NCBI GenBank assembly: GCA_024640405.1
Contig: JAHEFB010000022.1
Location: 1 to 64,000 of the forward strand
Source: Alphaproteobacteria bacterium
GTDB taxonomy: Bacteria; Pseudomonadota; Alphaproteobacteria; Rhizobiales; Aestuariivirgaceae
Direction: 5' to 3'
Length of the DNA stretch: 64,000 nt
Position 1 is the first letter of the stretch. The number at the start of each line of letters is the position of its first letter. Both the position numbers and the translations under genes were made by a program. Shown in pieces: positions 25,435 through 34,167 of the stretch. The notes under the pieces are model-generated. The model saw only the letters and a program-made list of their open reading frames with translations, was not told the DNA's origin and did no database searches.

Positions 25435-26829
25435 TCAGACAGCTTCTATGGCAGGCGAAACACCGGCAGCACGCAACGCATTTTCCTGCCGCTCGCCCAC
25501 GGTTTCCAGTCGATGCGATTGCAGGGCATCCTCGAACAGCCGGTGGAAATTCATTTCGGCCCGCAAATGAATAAACACCGATCCGAGGCCGATAGCCGCG
25601 CGATCCATAAACACGAATTCGCGCGGCACCCTCACAGGGCCCTTTTCCTTCAACTGCTTGTGCACGGTGAAAGCCTGCTGACGGCCGTACTGGGCTGCCG
25701 ACCCGGACCCGTCGGAAATTGACAGCACCTTGTCGGTCAGCAACGGCCCGTAGATGAAACGTGCCCAAACATTCAGGATATCGATCAATTCGCTACCGAG
25801 CCCCTTGAAACCCCATATTTCATAGGCGGATACGATCTGGTCACGATTATCAGCCTGCAGACCTCGATATAGCTGTTCAACACCCCTCACGAACGACGGT
25901 GGAAAAACCCTCACACATCCGAAATCCAGAAGGTTCAGGCCTCGCGGCGTACCGGAGTTGTCGGACCAGGCGGTGTAATTGCCCAGATGCGGATCGCCGT
26001 GAATGACGCCGTGGCTGGTGAACGGTCGCCACCATGCATCAAACATGTTTCGGCACAGCATGTTGCGAACGTCCTGAGAATCTTCCTTGAATTCAAGCAG
26101 TTTGCGGCCTTCCAGCCACTGCATGGTAATCAGCCGGCCGGTACACAAATCCTGATGCAATTCCGGGATATGAATATCGGGCCGGTCGGCCAGCACGGCC
26201 TTGTACAACCGCATGTGACCGGCTTCGCGCACATAATCGAGCTCCTCGCGCAACCGGGCACCGATCTCACCTGCGATTTCGGAAGTATCTATCGCCTTGC
26301 TGAACTGCCGGTGCAGCGCAAACAGAACCTTGAGTTGCGACAGATCCGCTTCGACAGCCGAAGCCATATCGGGATACTGCAGTTTGCAGGCCAGCGTTTC
26401 GCCTGAAAGCGATGTCGCCTTGTGCACCTGGCCGAGTGAGGCCGCAGCCGCCGCCTCACGCTCAAACGCGGCAAACTTGCCCTGCCACTCGTCACCCAGT
26501 TCTGCTGCCATGCGACGACGCACAAACGGCCAGCCCATGGCCGGTGCCTCATTCTGCAACTGGGCCAGTTCGTCAGCAAACTCGGCCGGCAACACCTCCG
26601 GAATGGTGGCAAGCAATTGCGCCACCTTCATCAGGGGGCCTTTCAGGGACCCAAGTACCTGACGAAACAGCTTTGCTTCTGCCGCCTGGCTGTTTTCCGA
26701 TGAAAACGCCCTGCCCGCCGCAACCTTCGCCGCAGCCGAACCAACACCCGTGCCAACCTTCGCATAGCGCGAAAGCCGTCCGGAAAGGGAATTGGCTTCG
26801 GTATCTTTCGGAGCCCGATCGTTACTCAC
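25435..26829 (-). CDS. ABC1/UbiB (AarF) family atypical kinase-like ATPase
   Basis: A 464-residue protein of the ABC1/AarF/UbiB family. It shows the N-terminal GTGVGSAAAKVAAGRAFSSE, the KxGQ element (here KVAQLLATIPE, with Ala for Gly), the Ala-rich loop AAAAASLGQVHKA, the catalytic HGDPHLGNYTAW and the metal motif LLDFGCVRVFP. UbiB-type proteins support quinone synthesis or other membrane-lipid processes and have ATPase activity. There is no C-terminal membrane pair as in UbiB proper, so this is likely the soluble alphaproteobacterial subgroup. The start is GTG 26829, overlapping the preceding stop as GTGA; ATG 26853 is an alternative. Third gene of a pepF operon. Confidence 0.88.
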   Translation of the reverse strand: MSNDRAPKDTEANSLSGRLSRYAKVGTGVGSAAAKVAAGRAFSSENSQAAEAKLFRQVLGSLKGPLMKVAQLLATIPEVLPAEFADELAQLQNEAPAMGWPFVRRRMAAELGDEWQGKFAAFEREAAAAASLGQVHKATSLSGETLACKLQYPDMASAVEADLSQLKVLFALHRQFSKAIDTSEIAGEIGARLREELDYVREAGHMRLYKAVLADRPDIHIPELHQDLCTGRLITMQWLEGRKLLEFKEDSQDVRNMLCRNMFDAWWRPFTSHGVIHGDPHLGNYTAWSDNSGTPRGLNLLDFGCVRVFPPSFVRGVEQLYRGLQADNRDQIVSAYEIWGFKGLGSELIDILNVWARFIYGPLLTDKVLSISDGSGSAAQYGRQQAFTVHKQLKEKGPVRVPREFVFMDRAAIGLGSVFIHLRAEMNFHRLFEDALQSHRLETVGERQENALRAAGVSPAIEAV

Positions 26830-27749
26830 TGTTCCGCCTGCCCTGCCAGGCAAGACAATTCAGCCAATACCACATCACGATGTTCGCAAATGCCCTTGTA
26901 GGCCAATTGCTGCTCATCAAGGTTCTCGATGTGAGATATCAATCGCAAGGCAATTTCCCGCCGGTCAGGGTGCGTCATAAGCAGTGAAACGGGATCAACA
27001 ACAATCTGGATTGTAAACAGAACGTCATTGCTTGCCGGTAATCGTGTGAGTGTCTGGCGTTCCGCGCGCAGCCAGGTGCCGGCAAAGAAACCATTGGCCG
27101 TATCCGTCCATCTTGTATGGGTGGAGTGTCTGAACGGATGATGCAGATCCGGTACCTCATAAATCGACCAGTTGCACCGCTGAACCGGATGACCTGCTTT
27201 CAGGTTATCGAAAATCCGGTCAATAAGACTGGCTGTGCGGGTGCCGGGCCCGAAGCCAGGAACTGGCGCATGCACTTCAGATATCGGCCTGGAAAACTTG
27301 TCTGCCAAAACCCAGGTCGACGGAAAACATACCGCTGCGGCCGCGATCCGGTATCCGGCTTCGCTTTTGCGCATGATCACCAGATCGTCCTGTACCAGCC
27401 TGCAGGCCAGTTCAAGCGGCGCATCTGAAAATTCACCAGTCTTGTATGTCAGTCCGGCAGGCACAATCGTCACCTCACCATCAGACACCTTATAGATGTC
27501 GGGATACATAGCCGGCAGATAGGCCAGCAGCAGTTCCAGCGTCTCAGCCTGCGCATCAAGTGTGCCATCTTCAGCCCGGAAAACCGCCGCACGCCGGGTT
27601 TCAAACAGCTCGGCCTTGCTGCGCACCTGATCGGCCAGATTAACGTCCGGCACGATCCAGTCTGCCGGATCGAGCGCCGACAGCCCCACCGAGAACGGCT
27701 TCGGCAAATTGCCTGGATTCAAGGCTGAATGGCGCGAAAGATCAGTCAT
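26826..27749 (-). CDS. Haem-dependent oxidative N-demethylase family (DUF3445)
   Basis: A 307-residue protein of the DUF3445 family, now called haem-dependent oxidative N-demethylase-like (related to the alpha subunit of HodM, dimethylamine oxidative demethylase). Family-like segments are the N-terminal KPFSVGLSALDPADWIVPD, VCFPSTWVLADKFSRPISEVHAPVPGF (about 136-162), and NWSIYEVPDLHHPFRH followed by LRAERQTLTRLP. The beta, gamma and delta partner genes of HodM are not in the vicinity, so an orphan role is likely. It sits 12 bases after pepF and overlaps the ABC1 kinase start by four. Confidence 0.85.
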   Translation of the reverse strand: MTDLSRHSALNPGNLPKPFSVGLSALDPADWIVPDVNLADQVRSKAELFETRRAAVFRAEDGTLDAQAETLELLLAYLPAMYPDIYKVSDGEVTIVPAGLTYKTGEFSDAPLELACRLVQDDLVIMRKSEAGYRIAAAAVCFPSTWVLADKFSRPISEVHAPVPGFGPGTRTASLIDRIFDNLKAGHPVQRCNWSIYEVPDLHHPFRHSTHTRWTDTANGFFAGTWLRAERQTLTRLPASNDVLFTIQIVVDPVSLLMTHPDRREIALRLISHIENLDEQQLAYKGICEHRDVVLAELSCLAGQAEQ

Positions 27750-27760
27750 TTGACACCATG

Positions 27761-29608
27761 TCAGGCAGTAGCTCCCATTTGCTCCAGCTCATCAATAAAG
27801 CCCTCCAGCATGCTCAAACCTTTGCCCCAGAAGTCAGGATCGGATGCATCGAGACCGAACGGCTGCAACAGCTCCGAATGATGTTTGGTGCCGCCGGCTT
27901 TCAGCATCTCGAAATACTTCTGCTGAAATCCCTCTTCTGCCTCCAGGTATCTGGCGTACAGGGAATTCACCAGGCAATCGCCAAATGCATAGGCATACAC
28001 ATAAAACGGCGAATGGATGAAATGCGGAATATAGGCCCAGAAGTTTTCGTAACCCGGGCCGAACTCGACAGCGTCACCCAGTGCCTCCTTCTGGGTTTTG
28101 ATCCAGAGTTCACCCAACTGGTCAGCTGTCAACTCGCCTTCACGGCGCGCCATATGCACTTCACGTTCGAAACAGTAGAATGCAATTTGCCGAACCACCG
28201 TGTTGAGCATGTCCTCCACCTTGCCGGCCAGCAGTATTTTTCGGGTTTTCGGGTCGGTCGTCCGGTTGAGAAGTGCACGAAAGGTGAGCATTTCGCCGAA
28301 CACCGATGCTGTTTCAGCAAGCGTCAAGGGCGTCGATGCCATCAAAGCACCCTGATCCGAGGCAAGCACCTGATGAACACCGTGGCCAAGTTCATGAGCC
28401 AGTGTCATGACATCGCGGGTTTTGCCCTGATAGTTCAACATGACATAGGGGTGCGCAGACGGCACGGTGGGGTGCGAGAATGCGCCTGATGACTTCCCCG
28501 GACGCACCGGCGCGTCAATCCAGCGTTCATCAAAGAAACGGCGCGCGATATCCGCCATCTCGGGCGCAAATCCGGCATAGGCGTCCAGCACGGTTGCCTG
28601 AGCTTCGTTCCAGCCAATTTTGCTGTCGTCCTGTTCCGGCAGGGGCGCATTGCGGTCCCAGTGCATCATCCGCTCCATGCCAAGCCACCCGGCCTTCATG
28701 GCATAATAGCGATGCGACAGTTTCGGATATGCACTGCGAACCGCTTCGACAAGTGCATCCACAACTGCACCCTCGACCCTGTTTGACAGGTGACGGCTGT
28801 CAGCTACGTCTTCAAAACCCCGCCAGCGATCGGATATTTCTTTATCCTTGGCCAGAGTGTTGGTGATTGAGGCAAAAAGGGAAATATTGGACTTGAACAC
28901 CGCGCCCAACGCTTCTGCCGCCGTCTTTCGTTTTTCGCCGTCCTTGTTCATCATCAGGTTGAGGGTTGGTTCGAGGGCCAGCTGTTCACCGTCGACCTCA
29001 AATTTCAAGGCTGCCATGGTCTCATCGAACAGACGGTTCCAGGCGCCGGCTGCCGTAACCGATTTCTCGTGGAAAAGCTGTTCCACTCGATCTTCGAGCT
29101 GAAACGGCTTTTCCTTGCGCAAATCGTCAATCCAGGGGCGATAGTGAGCCAGCTCCGCTGACGAACTCATTGCCTTTTCCAGCGCATCGCCTTCAAGCCG
29201 GTTGAACTCAAGTTCAAAAAACACCAGGCCGGTGGTCAGGGCAGTCAGCTTTTGCGACACATCGCCATAAAATTTTTGCCGCTCCGGGTCGGTCGTGTTG
29301 CCGACATAGTACAGCATCATGAATGACCCTATGCGGCCAAACAGATCCGACATGGTTTCGTATTCCCTGATGACACCGGCCAGCACGCCGCCACCATTTC
29401 CATCATCCAGGTAGCCTTGCAGCTTGCCCTGATGGCTATCCGCAAAACGACCGGCCTGCGATGCCGCCTTTTCCAGGTCCGACCTGAAATCGGCTGCTTC
29501 CGGACCGGCATATAGATCAGTCAAATTCCACTCCGGGAGATCGCCAATATCACTCTCGGCAGCATTTGCAGATGAAGATTTTTGAAAATTAACTCGCAAG
29601 GTATGCAT
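27761..29608 (-). CDS. pepF: M3 family oligoendopeptidase F
   Basis: A 615-residue zinc metallopeptidase of family M3. The active site TLAHELGHGVHQVL is at about residues 407-420; the downstream glutamate ligand lies in LAETASVFGEML (about 430-441). The C-terminal segment SHTKHHSELLQPFGLD-like (GGTKHHSELLQPFGLDASDP) and the family length match. It degrades short peptides in the cytoplasm. It is first in an apparent three-gene operon with the N-demethylase-like and ABC1 kinase genes. Confidence 0.95.
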   Translation of the reverse strand: MHTLRVNFQKSSSANAAESDIGDLPEWNLTDLYAGPEAADFRSDLEKAASQAGRFADSHQGKLQGYLDDGNGGGVLAGVIREYETMSDLFGRIGSFMMLYYVGNTTDPERQKFYGDVSQKLTALTTGLVFFELEFNRLEGDALEKAMSSSAELAHYRPWIDDLRKEKPFQLEDRVEQLFHEKSVTAAGAWNRLFDETMAALKFEVDGEQLALEPTLNLMMNKDGEKRKTAAEALGAVFKSNISLFASITNTLAKDKEISDRWRGFEDVADSRHLSNRVEGAVVDALVEAVRSAYPKLSHRYYAMKAGWLGMERMMHWDRNAPLPEQDDSKIGWNEAQATVLDAYAGFAPEMADIARRFFDERWIDAPVRPGKSSGAFSHPTVPSAHPYVMLNYQGKTRDVMTLAHELGHGVHQVLASDQGALMASTPLTLAETASVFGEMLTFRALLNRTTDPKTRKILLAGKVEDMLNTVVRQIAFYCFEREVHMARREGELTADQLGELWIKTQKEALGDAVEFGPGYENFWAYIPHFIHSPFYVYAYAFGDCLVNSLYARYLEAEEGFQQKYFEMLKAGGTKHHSELLQPFGLDASDPDFWGKGLSMLEGFIDELEQMGATA

Positions 29609-29883
29609 TTTTTCTCCGTGGGATCAGCAACCGGAACCGGCAAAACATCATGTCAACAGCACATATGACGGCTGTACAGGCCTCAAACAAGCCGAATTCA
29701 CTCCGACTTTCGCGAATTCACCTACTTGTATCAAAGTGGACCAATTTTAAGCTGCCATTTACCCCTCTGAGGCAAAGTGCGCAGGTAAAGCATTTGAAGT
29801 GAACCCGTGTGGACATACAGGCAGGCCCGTTCATTGTGAGCTTTTGACGTTGAGACGGCTGTATACCAAAAAGACGAGACAGC

Positions 29884-31410
29884 ATGGCACATAAAATTCT
29901 GATTGTTGAAGACGACCCTGCCCAGCGGCGCATCCTCGAAGAACTGGTCAAGCGTTATGGTTTCGAGACCGTGTCCGCTGACGGTGCAACCCAGGGTCTC
30001 GATATACTGGAGGCAAGCCGCTCCAAACCTGTCGATCTCATCATACTTGATCTTGTAATGCCGGAAATTGACGGGCTTGAATTCCTCGAACGCCTGTCAG
30101 CCTACCGCACGGCGGTTCCGGTGATTGTGCAAACGGCCCAGGGTTCCATTGAAACAGTCGTCAAGGCCATGCGTGCTGGGGCAGACGATTTTGTTGTCAA
30201 GCCGGTCAACCCGGAACGCCTCAAGGTTTCGATACAAAACCTTCTCAAGGTCAATGCTCTGACCGAAGAGGTAAAACGCCTCAACCAGAAGGTTTCCGGC
30301 TCAATGTCGTTCGATGACCTGATCATCGCGAGCCCTGCCATGTCCAGCGTCGTAAAGCTCGGCAAACGTGCCGCCAACTCAAACATCCCGGTTTTGATCG
30401 AAGGCGAAAGCGGCTCCGGCAAGGAAATGATCGCACGGGCGATCCAGGGGGAGAGCGAACGCGCCGGTAAACCATTTGTGGCTGTAAATTGTGGCGCGTT
30501 ACCTGAAAACCTGGTTGAAAGCATTCTGTTTGGCCATGAGAAAGGAGCCTTTACCGGCGCGGTTGGCAAACACATCGGAAAGTTCCAGGAAGCAGATGGC
30601 GGAACCCTGTTTCTGGACGAGGTGGCCGAGTTGCCGCTCGACATTCAGGTCAAGCTGCTGCGTGCCCTGCAGGAAGGTGAAATAGACCCTGTGGGTTCCC
30701 GAAAACCCGTCAAAATTGATATCAGGCTTATTTCCGCGACCAATCGAAACATGATTGAAATGGTCAAAAAGGGTCTGTTCCGCGAGGATTTGTACTATCG
30801 CCTGAATGTGTTTCCGGTCATGGCACCACCACTGCGCGAGCGCGTTGAGGATATTGCGCCGCTGGTAACACACTTTACCACCCGCTTTGCTGCCGAAGAG
30901 GGCCGCAAAGTGAAGGGAATTGATGCCAATGCCCTGGAATTGCTCAACGCCTATGCCTGGCCCGGCAATGTCCGACAGCTTGAAAACACTGTGTTTCGAG
31001 CCATTGTCATGTGTGAAAGCGATCACCTAAATATAGCAGATTTTCCGCAGATTGCCGCGCTCACTGACGGTTTTGACGTGGAAGTTCCACCGGCACCGAC
31101 ACCAGAACCGGCAACGCCTGTTGCCAGCGGAGCGGATGCCATGATTGGCGGGCAGGGTAACGTTGCCGAACAGCCCCCACTGACATCAGTGAGTTCAACC
31201 AGCATGATTGCCGATGGAGTGGCAATCGGCATCCCCGCCGTGACCGATGGCGGACACATTCGCCGGCTTGAGGAGATTGAGGCGGACATGATCCGCCTGG
31301 CGCTCAACCGGTACCGTGGACAGATGTCGGAAGTTGCCCGCAAACTGGGCATCGGACGATCAACCCTTTACCGCAAGATGCGAGAGCTTGGCCTCGAGGC
31401 CCGCGGGTAG
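29884..31410 (+). CDS. Sigma-54-dependent response regulator (NtrC family)
   Basis: A 508-residue regulator with three domains: receiver (1-120; D10/D11, phospho-acceptor D56 in LIILDLVMP, Lys in VVKPVN), AAA+ sigma-54 interaction domain (about 145-385; Walker A GESGSGKE, the sigma-54 contact GAFTGA, Walker B GGTLFLDEV) and a Fis-type DNA-binding helix pair (RYRGQMSEVARKLGIGRSTL, about 475-494). A Pro/Ala/Thr-rich linker of about 70 residues joins the last two. No sensor kinase gene lies next to it, so the partner and target genes are unknown. The start ATG 29884 aligns with the receiver. Confidence 0.93.
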   Translation: MAHKILIVEDDPAQRRILEELVKRYGFETVSADGATQGLDILEASRSKPVDLIILDLVMPEIDGLEFLERLSAYRTAVPVIVQTAQGSIETVVKAMRAGADDFVVKPVNPERLKVSIQNLLKVNALTEEVKRLNQKVSGSMSFDDLIIASPAMSSVVKLGKRAANSNIPVLIEGESGSGKEMIARAIQGESERAGKPFVAVNCGALPENLVESILFGHEKGAFTGAVGKHIGKFQEADGGTLFLDEVAELPLDIQVKLLRALQEGEIDPVGSRKPVKIDIRLISATNRNMIEMVKKGLFREDLYYRLNVFPVMAPPLRERVEDIAPLVTHFTTRFAAEEGRKVKGIDANALELLNAYAWPGNVRQLENTVFRAIVMCESDHLNIADFPQIAALTDGFDVEVPPAPTPEPATPVASGADAMIGGQGNVAEQPPLTSVSSTSMIADGVAIGIPAVTDGGHIRRLEEIEADMIRLALNRYRGQMSEVARKLGIGRSTLYRKMRELGLEARG

Positions 31411-31718
31411 ACCGGGGTCCAGATCCCGTGGCCTGTGCATAAAAACAAAGAGTCAAGTTTTTCATTATTTGAACAACAATACCAGTAATGCTTCAGATCG
31501 TGGTCAGGATTGATCAGATTGCCCCGAAAATGCACGTATTTGGTCGCAATTGACGAACAGGAGTGGGAATCAGGTTTGAATTTGCCTGCATTTGATGCCG
31601 CGTAAAGGTGGGCACGGGCGTCAATTACGGAAAAGTTATGAGCTTCCCTGGGCTGAAGTATTGCGAACAATGAAGGGCTGTGGCTTAAATCACGGTCGAT
31701 TCTCCGGAGGTTTTTGAA
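31411..31718. other. 308-base gap upstream of the L,D-transpeptidase
   Basis: No gene found. It holds the promoter of the transpeptidase gene, which has a strong GGAGG at 31705-31709. There is no clear terminator for the response regulator and no -24/-12 site I could place confidently. Confidence 0.4.
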
Positions 31719-33824
31719 ATGTTGAAGCGTTTGAGTGCTGTTCTGTTGACGTCCTGTCTGGCGTTGCCTGTCATGACCGCCTCGGTCAATGCAGAAAGCC
31801 AGGCGAGGCCGAAGAAAACCTTCAACTTCAATTCCGGTGGCAGCAGTACCCAATCGGAAAACAGCTTCTGGTCACAGCGAGCAAAACGCGCAGAGCGACG
31901 TGCAAGGAACACAGAAGAAGAGTCGTCATACAACTTCATGGACCGCACCCGCGGCTTCTTTTCACGTTCCGGTGACTTTTTTGGTCGTCAGGTGCGCTGG
32001 CGCAATTCCAGGCGCTGGCGCGATCGGATGAACTTTTCAGACGATGAGGGGCAGGTTACGGCATCGCCTGGAGAGAAGTACCATACTTACCAGGCCGGAA
32101 ATCTGGTGCCGCTGGCTGGTCGGAACCTGAAACAACCGCGGCCGAAAGGTGCCGTTTTTGCTTCCGCCTCCGGCACTGTCGTGGATGGCAATGATTATGT
32201 TGATGTCGTCAAACTGCCGAATCCGGTAGCCCAGGCCATATTCGAGGCACTCAAGCACAGTACAACCGGCATTTCACTTGCCGAGGACCAGGCTGCAGCC
32301 CTGATCGAGGCATACTCCGAACGTGAATTTGCGCCAATATGGATTGTAGACGGCAAACCGTCTGCAAACGCTCGCGCAGTTTTGAAAGTGTTGGCCAACT
32401 CCGCTCAGGAAGGTCTTGAACCGAACCTGTATCAATTATCATCGATTGAAAATGCCGGCGGTATCGACAATTTGTCGGGCGACGCTGAAAGTCTGGCGGT
32501 TTTTGAATTACAGTTGTCAGCGATGGCTTTGCGCTATTCCGCACACGCTGCAGCCGGCATGGTTACACCGAACAGGATTTCCGGTTACCACGACCTGACT
32601 CCACCGAAAATTGCAGCCAAAGATGCCGTCGCGTCACTCCTCAACCATCCCGCACCGCACGACTGGCTGATGAGCCTGCATCCGAAACTGCCTGCCTATG
32701 CGGCGATGAAAGCAGAGTTGGCCAAACTCGGTTCCAGCAACCGCGAGATTGAACAGATTGTCGTTCCGTCCGGCCCGTTGTTGAAACTGGGCGTTGACGA
32801 TGACCGTGTACCGATCCTGAGGGAACGGCTCAAACAGTTGAAATTATTAAAAAATAAGGACGAGCTGGCGCTATCGGACAATCAGGCAAGTGATGCTCCA
32901 CTGTATGGGACTGACGGATCAGTTCTGGCTGCCGACAACCCGTCGCTGACCATGAGCGAGACCGATGTTATTGCCGTCAAGGCGTTTCAAAGGAGTGTCG
33001 GTCTTAGCCCCGATGGTATCGCCGGCAGACGCACAATTGATGCTCTCAATGGCAAGAAGGCCGTAAATCGTGCCAACCAGCTTGCGCTTAACATGGAACG
33101 CCTGCGCTGGCTTCCGCGTAATCTTGGTTCGCGATACGTATTCGTGAATCAGCCCGCCTACAAGATGCAGATCATCAACAAGGGCGAAACCGAATGGTCA
33201 ACCCGCGTCATTGTTGGCAAGCCATCGAACCAGACCTACTTCTTCTCCGACCAGATGGAACGCGTGGAATTCAATCCCTACTGGGGAGTTCCGCAATCGA
33301 TCATCAAGAATGAATATTTGCACAAGGTGCAAAATAATCCCGGTTACTTTGAACAACGCGGCTATGAGGTGCTCAACAGTCGAGGCCAGCGCATCTCCGG
33401 CTGGAATGTGGATTGGTGGAATTACCGTGGTGGAATTGGCGTCCGTCAGAAACCGGGGCCCCGAAATGCATTGGGTGAAGTAAAGTTCATGTTCCCCAAC
33501 AGGCATGCCATTTATCTGCATGACACGCCTAAGCGCGCGCTGTTCGAAAAAGACAGACGCGCCTTCAGCCATGGCTGTGTACGTGTGCAAAATCCGCGCG
33601 ACCTTGCGACCCAGGTTCTTGGTTGGTCACAGGACAAGATTGCCTCGACCATAGCAGGTCGCAAGAATACGCCGGTACAACTGGCCAGGAAACTGCCTGT
33701 TCACCTGGCTTACTTCACAGCCTGGACCGATGAGGCGGGAGATTTGTCCTATTTCGAGGACGTCTACAAGCGCGACATGTACCTTGCCCGTGCGATGAAG
33801 GCAGAAAAGAATGCCCTGCGGTGA
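31719..33824 (+). CDS. L,D-transpeptidase (YcbB/LdtD-like, YkuD domain)
   Basis: A 701-residue periplasmic peptidoglycan enzyme. A signal peptide (MLKRLSAVLLTSCLALPVMT, cleavage near VNAES) is followed by a long Arg/Ser-rich region (about 30-140), a scaffold domain (about 155-320, YSEREFAPIWIVDGKPS), a peptidoglycan-binding motif (VIAVKAFQRSVGLSPDGIAG, about 420-439), and the YkuD domain with the catalytic motif in AFSHGCVRVQNP. The family forms 3-3 cross-links or anchors lipoproteins. Length is large for the family because of the basic N-terminal region. It lies close upstream of the DUF882 peptidase gene, suggesting a cell-wall pair, although about 340 bases separate them. Confidence 0.92.
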   Translation: MLKRLSAVLLTSCLALPVMTASVNAESQARPKKTFNFNSGGSSTQSENSFWSQRAKRAERRARNTEEESSYNFMDRTRGFFSRSGDFFGRQVRWRNSRRWRDRMNFSDDEGQVTASPGEKYHTYQAGNLVPLAGRNLKQPRPKGAVFASASGTVVDGNDYVDVVKLPNPVAQAIFEALKHSTTGISLAEDQAAALIEAYSEREFAPIWIVDGKPSANARAVLKVLANSAQEGLEPNLYQLSSIENAGGIDNLSGDAESLAVFELQLSAMALRYSAHAAAGMVTPNRISGYHDLTPPKIAAKDAVASLLNHPAPHDWLMSLHPKLPAYAAMKAELAKLGSSNREIEQIVVPSGPLLKLGVDDDRVPILRERLKQLKLLKNKDELALSDNQASDAPLYGTDGSVLAADNPSLTMSETDVIAVKAFQRSVGLSPDGIAGRRTIDALNGKKAVNRANQLALNMERLRWLPRNLGSRYVFVNQPAYKMQIINKGETEWSTRVIVGKPSNQTYFFSDQMERVEFNPYWGVPQSIIKNEYLHKVQNNPGYFEQRGYEVLNSRGQRISGWNVDWWNYRGGIGVRQKPGPRNALGEVKFMFPNRHAIYLHDTPKRALFEKDRRAFSHGCVRVQNPRDLATQVLGWSQDKIASTIAGRKNTPVQLARKLPVHLAYFTAWTDEAGDLSYFEDVYKRDMYLARAMKAEKNALR

Positions 33825-34167
33825 GGCAGGTTGCCTGGCAAGCAGAACAATCGATACAAAATGGTTTATGGTATTCTGCCTGAGCGCTGCTGAAATTGCG
33901 GCTGTGTCGGGCGATATCGGCGCAGGGCCGGTTTTTTCACCGTTTCGGCCATAAACCATCCCTATTCAACATAAAAACAGTAATTTTTGCAGGTGTGCTT
34001 AAGTGGGTGTTAATCAGCCTGTGCAATGATCAATTAGCTGAGTAAAAACAACGCCTAATAGCAGCCTTATTCTTGTGGTCTTTGACGAATTCGGTTACAA
34101 AGGTTTAGGAGATTCTGCTCCGAAGCAGAATCTAGGGGATGCGGGGATTACCCGTGTGATGGTGGTT
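33825..34167. other. Intergenic region and leader of the DUF882 gene
   Basis: AT-rich in the middle (33950-34070). It contains a perfect 10-bp hairpin at 34110-34133, described separately. No separate gene was found; an in-frame GTG at 34075 would extend the DUF882 protein but lacks a ribosome site. Confidence 0.4.
34110..34133 (+). promoter_or_regulatory. Perfect hairpin in the DUF882 leader
   Basis: AGATTCTGCT (34110-34119) and AGCAGAATCT (34124-34133) form a 10-bp perfect stem with loop CCGA, 34 bases before the chosen start. There is no T-run, so it is not a terminator. It may stabilise or control the mRNA, or be a protein-binding palindrome. Confidence 0.45.
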
